Source: Bilophila sp964369665 (GTDB taxonomy: Bacteria > Desulfobacterota > Desulfovibrionia > Desulfovibrionales > Desulfovibrionaceae). Taken from it: a stretch of DNA of 11,239 bases. Position 1 is the first letter of the stretch, and each line of letters starts with the position of its first letter. The stretch lies in the NCBI GenBank assembly GCA_964369665.1, contig CAYJFS010000010.1, forward strand, positions 1 to 11,239, in the 5' to 3' direction. Positions 6,978 to 11,239 of the stretch are shown piece by piece. A program made the translations under genes and the position numbers. The notes beneath the pieces are model-generated. The model searched no databases, was not told where the DNA came from, and was given only the letters and a program-made list of their open reading frames with translations.

Positions 6978-7201
6978 AATGGTTTTTCCTTAGGCAATAC
7001 ACCTGGCAATATAGTTTGAAAGCCGTTTTCTGTTTTTATGGCTATTACGTCTTCATTAGTGATAAGGCGGCATGACTCTTTTTGTATTTCCCCTTTTACA
7101 ATAGCTTGAGCATACCACATCCAGCGGTGCGCACCATTAACCCCTTCTAATTGCATCTCACCACGAGGGGTTAATACTATCATACCTTCTTTAAGCTTCA
7201 T
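6974..7201 (-). CDS. Small conserved-looking phage protein, function unknown
   Basis: A 75-residue protein that I do not recognise. It opens with KLKEGMIVLTPRGEMQLEGV, the kind of short beta-barrel start seen in small SH3-like or KOW-like folds. A tryptophan-rich HRWMWYAQ follows, and the protein ends in a proline-rich tail. The start ATG directly follows the TAA of the zinc-knuckle gene (TAAATG), with GGGA about 8 bases upstream. The stop overlaps the terL start (TTGA). This tight double coupling places it functionally with packaging, but no role can be assigned. Confidence 0.7.
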   Translation of the reverse strand: MKLKEGMIVLTPRGEMQLEGVNGAHRWMWYAQAIVKGEIQKESCRLITNEDVIAIKTENGFQTILPGVLPKEKPF

Positions 7202-7528
7202 TTATGTATCCCAATATATATCTTTAAGTTTTTCTTTCATTATCAAAAAACATTCATCACAATACACATCAAACAGGGATATAATCTTTTCTCTTTTCCA
7301 AAATGGCCTCGCATACATGAAAAAAGGATTTAAGTTTGTATCTTTTTTGCACCGTCCGCATCCTCTTTTTTCCAAATCTTCCAAAGAAATGCTTTCAATA
7401 TCAAAATATTCTTTTATCTTCTTAAAATCATTATCCAATACTTTTTCACAAATCTCTAAGTCGGTCTTTGCCCTTACATTATTTTTGTAAAAATTAGAAA
7501 AAAGCTTTTCCTGAATTTCATTGCTCAT
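7202..7528 (-). CDS. Putative zinc-knuckle protein, function unknown
   Basis: A 108-residue protein with two CxxC pairs, CGRC (57-60) and CDEC (90-93), about 30 residues apart, which could hold one zinc ion. The N-terminal 55 residues are charged and helical (EQ/K-rich, ending ISLEDLEKRG). Between the Cys pairs lies an aromatic stretch (NPFFMYARPFW). The ATG follows the terS stop directly (TAAATG), with AGAGGAT as ribosome binding site. The gene is visibly richer in A and T than its neighbours, which suggests later acquisition. Zinc-ribbon proteins between terminase genes are sometimes HNH-like nucleases, but no HNH motif is seen here. Confidence 0.7.
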   Translation of the reverse strand: MSNEIQEKLFSNFYKNNVRAKTDLEICEKVLDNDFKKIKEYFDIESISLEDLEKRGCGRCKKDTNLNPFFMYARPFWKREKIISLFDVYCDECFLIMKEKLKDIYWDT

Positions 7529-8230
7529 TTAATCCTCTACAAAAGTCACTTCAAAAGCCATTTCTTGGCTGTATTCATTAAGTCTTTCATCTAATATCTG
7601 TTCAAAAAGCTCCATAAATGCCGTCGTCTTCTTAGGACTTCCACCAACGATATGTATAAGCTCTGCACATCTAGCCTCAACAGATGATTTAATGCCAGAG
7701 GCAAGGGCAACGCTACGTGTTGCAAGTTCATTGTAAACATCATCTTTTGCAATGTATTTTCCCTTTTTTACTTTAAGGTCAAACTCCTCCTTATCGGCAA
7801 CGGCTCTAATACGCCTTATTTCTTGCGTCTCTTTTTGACGTTGCCTGTCTGCCGCCTTTTCTGCCACTCCGTCAGGTGTACCAAGAAGTTGTAAGGATGC
7901 CATGTATCTGTCAACATCACGAATTTTAAACGTGCCGTCTTTTTGCTTTTTTATACGTCCAAACTTGTTAATATCATCATAAAGCTTTGTTTTTTCAATC
8001 TTGCGTCCATTGTCTTGAAGATATTCAAGTACCGCGGAAATGGATTTTAAGTTTTCCTTTGTTTGCATTTTTTCCTCCAACATCTTGGAGGCTCGTTCTA
8101 AAGCAGCAATATTGGCATGAGAAGGGTCATCAAGTGCTGCACGTTTTGCATTTTCCTTTAAAGTCAAGGCTACTTGCACATCTGTACTTGCACTTTTTGC
8201 AACTAAATCTTCCATACTTTTTTCTTGCAT
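7529..8230 (-). CDS. Terminase small subunit (Nu1-like)
   Basis: A 233-residue protein. Residues 61-110 form a winged-helix-like DNA-binding domain (SISAVLEYLQDNGRKIEKTKLYDD, then KQKDGTFKIRDVDRYM). A charged coiled coil follows (about 120-158), then a helical C-terminal domain (IAKDDVYNELATRSVALASGI, EARCAELIHIVGG) of the kind found in small terminases of Desulfovibrio-like prophages. It should recognise the packaging site and load TerL. The start is ATG 8230, since GGAG lies 5 bases before it. An in-frame ATG at 8275 has no ribosome binding site and runs through a G8 tract. Position at the head of the packaging genes, after a repeat-rich gap, supports the call. Confidence 0.75.
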   Translation of the reverse strand: MQEKSMEDLVAKSASTDVQVALTLKENAKRAALDDPSHANIAALERASKMLEEKMQTKENLKSISAVLEYLQDNGRKIEKTKLYDDINKFGRIKKQKDGTFKIRDVDRYMASLQLLGTPDGVAEKAADRQRQKETQEIRRIRAVADKEEFDLKVKKGKYIAKDDVYNELATRSVALASGIKSSVEARCAELIHIVGGSPKKTTAFMELFEQILDERLNEYSQEMAFEVTFVED

Positions 8231-8248
8231 AACTGCTCCATCAACGAT

Positions 8249-8267
8249 GGCCACAAAGTAGGTGGCC
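8249..8267. repeat. 6-bp GC-rich inverted repeat just upstream of the terS start
   Basis: GGCCAC (8249-8254) and GTGGCC (8262-8267) are perfect inverted repeats around a 7-base loop and are followed by a run of eight C. In the transcript this could form a hairpin about 20 bases before the terS ATG. It could be part of the packaging site or a translational element. Confidence 0.4.
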
Positions 8268-8290
8268 CCCCCCATTTGATTTTTTCAAGC

Positions 8291-8336
8291 GGAGGGTATA
8301 GACTTATAAACGGATGTTGTGAGGTCTATACCCTCC
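8291..8336. repeat. Perfect 13-bp inverted repeat upstream of terS; candidate cos/pac component
   Basis: GGAGGGTATAGAC (8291-8303) is repeated as GTCTATACCCTCC (8324-8336), with a 20-base spacer. The two-fold symmetry and the location immediately before the small terminase gene fit a terminase recognition or cutting site. No T-run follows on the minus strand, so it is not a standard terminator for the late operon. The cos assignment is inference. Confidence 0.6.
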
Positions 8337-8344
8337 AACCCCAA

Positions 8345-8376
8345 GGGGTGACGAATGTTTGGCCATTCGTTGCCCC
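8345..8376. repeat. Second inverted repeat next to the 13-bp dyad
   Basis: ACGAATG (8351-8357) pairs with CATTCGT (8364-8370) around a 6-base loop. The stem is extended by GGGG (8345-8348) and CCCC (8373-8376), with two intervening pairs that are G-U wobbles on the plus-strand RNA and mismatches on the minus strand. CCCC at 8339-8342 can compete for the same GGGG. A T6 run follows on the plus strand, so it would work as a terminator only for an antisense transcript. Confidence 0.5.
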
Positions 8377-8383
8377 ACCTTTT

Positions 8384-8746
8384 TTACAGTAGCGAACCTT
8401 GAATTGGCTCACCACTAACCCATTCTGACACGTCAATGCCTAACTGTTCCTTAATAAATGCAGCAAGTATGTGCCTATGGCACTGACTTGCATCATCTTC
8501 AAAACAACATAAAATGGGGTCTTTCACCTCTGCTTCAACATTGCTCAAATATTCTTGCAGTTTTTCAGCAGTAGGAAATCTCGTTTCAAGGTCACGCATG
8601 TACGACCCTTTCCAATCCAAAGCTTTTGGGTCACTTGGCGCAAATAAGTTAGCTCTAGGACCAGTCCAAAAACGCCCCGGCCATTTTGCAATAGACACTT
8701 TTCTATCTTGCGGAGCTTTACTTCGAAAATAAGATGTAAAAATCAT
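8384..8746 (-). CDS. DUF488 family protein
   Basis: A 120-residue protein of the DUF488 family. It begins MIFTSYF, typical for the family, and ends with the signature PILCCFEDDASQCHRHILAAF (residues 77-97), containing the conserved CHRH. The conserved Cys/His residues suggest a redox or nucleic-acid-related enzyme, but no reaction is established. The start is ATG 8746, because GAGG lies 5 bases before it. A GTG at 8752 would overlap that site. It follows the SSB-tail protein closely. In phages DUF488 genes occur among accessory genes, and one in front of the packaging site is a cargo-like position. Confidence 0.85.
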   Translation of the reverse strand: MIFTSYFRSKAPQDRKVSIAKWPGRFWTGPRANLFAPSDPKALDWKGSYMRDLETRFPTAEKLQEYLSNVEAEVKDPILCCFEDDASQCHRHILAAFIKEQLGIDVSEWVSGEPIQGSLL

Positions 8747-8754
8747 AATCACCT

Positions 8755-9135
8755 CTAAAACGGAACATCATCAACATCATAAACAGGTTCCATGTTTTCT
8801 GCTAATCGTTCTTGTAAAAGTTGCTCATACATAACCTCTTCAATTTGTCCACGAGGCCTATATGCCAATAAGTAATCTACTAAGTCTGACGTAGTTTCAA
8901 AATTGTACCGCTCCGCTATCACATCAAGTGTGCTTCTAGTCCAGTCATGCGTTATTAAATTTGGCATCTTCAAGTTAATCTCATGCACTGCATTTCTACC
9001 ATGAGCATAAAGCTCTTTGCTAATGCGAATACGGTCGTTCCAAATTTCATCATAAAGCTTGTAGCGTTCTTTTGTAAGTTCTCGTGCAAGCTTGCGGCAT
9101 TCTCTTTGTATTTTTCTTAAAGCTTTATCATCCAT
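8755..9135 (-). CDS. Small helical protein with SSB-like acidic C-terminal tail
   Basis: A 126-residue protein of unknown family. Residues 1-50 form a long, highly charged helix (RKIQRECRKLARELTKERYKLYDEIW). The middle (ITHDWTRSTLDVIAERYNFETTSDLVDYLL) looks like a compact helical domain, possibly HTH-like. The last residues, VYDVDDVPF, closely mimic the C-terminal tail of single-stranded-DNA-binding protein (DDDIPF), the docking peptide for RecG, RecO, PriA, Exo I and other replication or repair proteins. The body shows no OB-fold, so it is not itself an SSB. The ribosome binding site AGGGG lies 5 bases before the ATG and contains the last bases of the upstream gene's stop region. Confidence 0.75.
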   Translation of the reverse strand: MDDKALRKIQRECRKLARELTKERYKLYDEIWNDRIRISKELYAHGRNAVHEINLKMPNLITHDWTRSTLDVIAERYNFETTSDLVDYLLAYRPRGQIEEVMYEQLLQERLAENMEPVYDVDDVPF

Positions 9136-9143
9136 AACAACCC

Positions 9144-9398
9144 CTACTTAATCAAGAGGCCAGGCAAAAGTATCTGCCCTTTATGAACACCAGAAAAATC
9201 TAAACCTGGGAGTAAATGCCGCACACCATATTCTTTACTCCATGAAGTAGCAGAGTTTCGTCTTGCTTCTTTCCACGATATCTTTAAGGCTATTGATAAG
9301 TATTCTTTTACGTTCCCATCAAATTGGGCGGCCCCGTATCGTGCTAACGCCCATGCATTAAGCATGATAGTGGCTAAAACTGTACGAGTGATTTTCAT
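9144..9398 (-). CDS. Small phage protein with AW-AR-GA-F helical motif, function unknown
   Basis: An 84-residue protein. The N-terminal 47 residues (IMLNAWALARYGAAQFDGNVKEYLSIALKISWKEA) match a pattern I know from many small phage proteins: a helix with AW-x-x-AR-x-GA, then F-x(4)-EY-x(3)-AL-x(3)-W. Those proteins have no known function. The second half contains a GVHKGQILLPGL end. The start is the ATG at 9398, 7 bases after AAGGA. An earlier ATG at 9404 is only one base from it. The hydrophobic N-terminus might be mistaken for a signal peptide, but the helix pattern fits the soluble family better. Confidence 0.72.
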   Translation of the reverse strand: MKITRTVLATIMLNAWALARYGAAQFDGNVKEYLSIALKISWKEARRNSATSWSKEYGVRHLLPGLDFSGVHKGQILLPGLLIK

Positions 9399-9435
9399 AG
9401 TCATGTCCTTTTTTGTAAGTATTTGGCATGACTAC

Positions 9436-9444
9436 ATAATACCA
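9436..9444 (-). promoter_or_regulatory. Possible extended -10 promoter for the small-gene and packaging operon
   Basis: The minus strand reads TGG TATTAT, an extended -10 element with one mismatch to TGnTATAAT, about 38 bases before the ATG at 9398. No good -35 hexamer is found at 16-18 bases spacing. It lies in the 87-bp gap after the methyltransferase-like gene, the natural place for an internal promoter. A 9-bp inverted repeat, TAAGTATTT (9416-9424) and AAATACTTA (9469-9477), flanks it. Confidence 0.3.
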
Positions 9445-9485
9445 TAAAATCAAAAGGCGTACAGGAAAAAATACTTATGTTTCGG

Positions 9486-10841
9486 CTATTTATTAAATTT
9501 TTTTCTCCATAGTTTTAAGGCTTCTTGCAACGAATATTGCCCAAGCTCTCCATAGTAATTAAGCCTATATCCATCAGGATCTTCTAGTCTTTTGTGAAGC
9601 TTGTAAACGCTCCTATACTTCATGCTCACAGGATTTTTAGAAAATGCAGTTGTGCAAACATACTTAAAATCATCCTTAAAGATTTCATCAATAAGCTTTT
9701 TCACTTCATGCGACTGCGAGAGCATAAGCACAAGTTTAGCAAGTCTTGGCTCAACGGAGCTTGGTACAGCTAGGTCTGACCTCTGGTAAACTTGCAAACC
9801 TTCCTTTCCAATAGCCCAAGCATGAGCAGTCAAATTAAAATCAAGCTTACCAATAATCCTTCCATTTATGCATAGCCCCACAGACAAGGGCACGTCAGCA
9901 AGGTAATAGTCCACACGCACAGACATAAAAAGCTCATTCATGCGTACCGACTGCTTTTTGTCTAGTAGCACAATGCCCACATCTTCATCACCAGTAATGT
10001 GTTCTGTACTTGGGAAGATAGGTCCAGGCGAACGAGATGGGAGATAGTCACGAGTAACAATCTTTTTTTTGCTACTTCCTGCATATGCGTAGGTAATGCT
10101 TTTCCTACCCTTATGCACAACAGCTACAGGCTCACCCAAAATCTTCTCAATTTCTGGCAAAGGCCGTTCCATAATAATCATCCATTGGTCAAAACCTGTG
10201 ATTTTTTCATAGATAGGCACATCTTGAAAGCTTATTTCCTTATACTCTGGCGCATCCCATTCACATGATGCAGCAAGCATACGCTCTTGATTTATGTAGT
10301 CACGACTACCAAATGTTGGAGGAGCAATAAAGACAGCGTGATTTTTGTCATGTTCATCAAGAAAAGCTACGGCATCTTTGGCACTATACTTAAAGCCTTG
10401 ACCTTGCTGCAAATGGCTACGATATTTCACAAGATTATCTAAAGTTTTTTCCATAAGATTTGGCCAAGAACGCCTATAATTGGCGAGCATACGGCGATGC
10501 CAAGTATTTTTATTTTTCCATACTTGCCGCAAATCAAGAACAATAGACACCGATGCCGCAAAATGTGCCATGTCGGAAAAATCTAAAAAGCCTTTCAAAT
10601 GTTCTGGGCAATCCTCTTTTTCTGAGGCGTTTAATTCTTCACCTGCAATGTAAGCGCCCAAAGCAGACGTGTATAAGGTAATATCGCAACCAAAAATAAG
10701 CCCTTCAAAACCACCAGAGCGAAGAGCGGCACCAACGGTAAAATTTCCCGCACAAGGCAAAAGTACAGGGCTACGCACCTCATTTGCGTATGTGGCAATA
10801 ACCTTTCTAAGTGGTGCCGCAATAGAGCCTAAAAAAGCCAT
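9486..10841 (-). CDS. Adenine-methyltransferase-like protein with possible Mom/GNAT-like C-terminal domain
   Basis: A 451-residue protein. The N-terminal part has a methyltransferase motif I-like segment LLPCAGNFTVGAALRSGGF (27-45) followed by GCDITLY, an acidic strand end. A motif IV-like FIAPPTFGSRDY (171-182) stands where DNA adenine methylases have (D/N)PP(Y/F). Here the first residue is Ala and the aromatic is displaced by Thr, so simple N6-methylation is doubtful. The C-terminal part (about 305-430: PRLAKLVLMLSQSHEVKKL, then TAFSKNPVSMKYRSVYKLHKR and LNYY) resembles Mom-type acyltransferases, which add a carbamoylmethyl group to adenine to block restriction. That similarity is by eye. 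The start is the ATG at 10841, overlapping the upstream stop as TAATG with AGGGAA 5 bases before. A longer start at 10877 is rejected. Likely role: phage DNA modification or anti-restriction. Confidence 0.65.
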   Translation of the reverse strand: MAFLGSIAAPLRKVIATYANEVRSPVLLPCAGNFTVGAALRSGGFEGLIFGCDITLYTSALGAYIAGEELNASEKEDCPEHLKGFLDFSDMAHFAASVSIVLDLRQVWKNKNTWHRRMLANYRRSWPNLMEKTLDNLVKYRSHLQQGQGFKYSAKDAVAFLDEHDKNHAVFIAPPTFGSRDYINQERMLAASCEWDAPEYKEISFQDVPIYEKITGFDQWMIIMERPLPEIEKILGEPVAVVHKGRKSITYAYAGSSKKKIVTRDYLPSRSPGPIFPSTEHITGDEDVGIVLLDKKQSVRMNELFMSVRVDYYLADVPLSVGLCINGRIIGKLDFNLTAHAWAIGKEGLQVYQRSDLAVPSSVEPRLAKLVLMLSQSHEVKKLIDEIFKDDFKYVCTTAFSKNPVSMKYRSVYKLHKRLEDPDGYRLNYYGELGQYSLQEALKLWRKKFNK

Positions 10842-11239
10842 TATTCTTCCCTCTCTTCGCTCTGTGCGTCGATCCATTCTCTACAAATTTCTATCATTCT
10901 AAGCATCGCAAGGGATGAATCCCTTATTTTCTCAGCATCCTTTATGTCCTTTATCAAGGCCATAAATTTATCGTATTGTTCGCTTTTACAGACGTGAACC
11001 GCCAATGATTTTTTTGCATTATCACTCAATATGTCAATAATCTCGGATAGTCTTTCACTCTCACCGTCAGTAAATGCAAGCGTTACTATGCGAGTGGGAA
11101 CTTGCGGAGTTGAAAAGTTTACAAGCTCAACATCCCCAAGCTCTTTAACAATTTCACTATCAAGGCCAGAGTAAAGCTTGTCATTAACGCTATCAATTTG
11201 CGCCCACAAATTAGCCAAGATGCTTTGGTCATCTTCACC
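10841..11239 (-). CDS. Protein cut by the window edge (C-terminal 132 residues), possibly ParB-like
   Basis: The frame is open to the window edge. A TTG at 11218 has no ribosome binding site, so the gene most likely begins outside. The visible part is an acidic, soluble alpha/beta sequence: NLWAQIDSVNDKLYSGLD, then VPTRIVTLAFTDGESERLSEIID (about residues 48-70), then a helical end rich in charged residues (EKIRDSSLAMLRMIEICREW). The end resembles the C-terminal regions of phage ParB-like nuclease or sulfiredoxin-fold proteins, which often precede DNA-modification genes, but no ParB motif is within view. The stop overlaps the start of the methyltransferase-like gene (TAATG), so the two are probably translated together and work in one pathway. 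Confidence 0.6.
   Translation of the reverse strand, partial: GEDDQSILANLWAQIDSVNDKLYSGLDSEIVKELGDVELVNFSTPQVPTRIVTLAFTDGESERLSEIIDILSDNAKKSLAVHVCKSEQYDKFMALIKDIKDAEKIRDSSLAMLRMIEICREWIDAQSEEREE

Noticed and set aside
8345..8390. Intrinsic terminator after the DUF488 gene
   Set aside because: The T-run follows the hairpin on the plus strand. On the transcribed minus strand the A-run comes before the hairpin, so it cannot terminate the operon.
9416..9477. 9-bp inverted repeat around the gap after the methyltransferase-like gene as an attachment or operator site
   Set aside because: The arms are AT-rich and 44 bases apart, which can arise by chance. I keep it only as a note beside the possible promoter.
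11216..11218. TTG at 11218 as the true start of the upstream protein
   Set aside because: There is no ribosome binding site and the frame stays open to the window edge, so the gene is more likely truncated by the window.

Overview
The window is the start of the late (packaging and head) region of a lambda-type tailed prophage, with an early or accessory cassette upstream. Every gene I can support lies on the minus strand, so transcription runs from high to low coordinates. GC content is moderate to low. Translation relies on strong AGGAG-type ribosome binding sites, and stops and starts are tightly overlapped (TAATG, TAAATG, TTGA, ATGAATCATGA), as in one long phage operon. The small-terminase architecture resembles prophages of Desulfovibrio-like deltaproteobacteria. 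That host guess comes from memory and is weak. No host gene, tRNA, attachment site, CRISPR array or insertion sequence is visible.

Layout in transcription order. (1) 11239-10841: C-terminal part of a protein cut by the window edge, possibly ParB-like. (2) 10841-9486: a 451-residue protein, translationally coupled to the first by TAATG, with an adenine-methyltransferase-like N-terminal half (degenerate motif IV, APPTF) and a C-terminal half that may be a Mom/GNAT-like acyltransferase. It is the best candidate for an uncharacterised DNA-modification or anti-restriction function. (3) 9398-8384: three small genes: an alpha-helical phage protein, a protein ending in an SSB-like acidic tail (DVDDVPF), and a DUF488 protein. 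(4) 8383-8231: the longest gene-free stretch, about 150 bp, holding three inverted repeats directly upstream of terS, where cos lies in lambda. (5) 8230-4923: small terminase, a zinc-knuckle protein, a small beta-rich protein and the large terminase. (6) 4921-4742: a 59-residue excisionase-type HTH protein, followed by a 72-bp gap with 9-bp tandem repeats and an 11-bp hairpin that buries the gpW start codon. (7) 4669-136: the lambda head module in its canonical order W-B-C(Nu3)-D-E. (8) 124-1: the start of a GH108-type peptidoglycan hydrolase.

How the genes work together: TerS recognises and TerL cuts and pumps DNA through the portal. gpW closes the connector. The S49 protease, with a scaffold made from its own 3' end, matures a shell of the major capsid protein decorated by gpD. 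The upstream cassette probably modifies or protects phage DNA.

The two strongest observations are these. The portal gene is interrupted by a single in-frame TAA at codon 394, with the rest of the frame intact to its normal end, so the prophage is probably defective or carries a very recent nonsense mutation. The protease gene contains an internal ATG with a perfect AAAGGAG ribosome binding site that yields a 138-residue nested scaffold protein equivalent to lambda Nu3.
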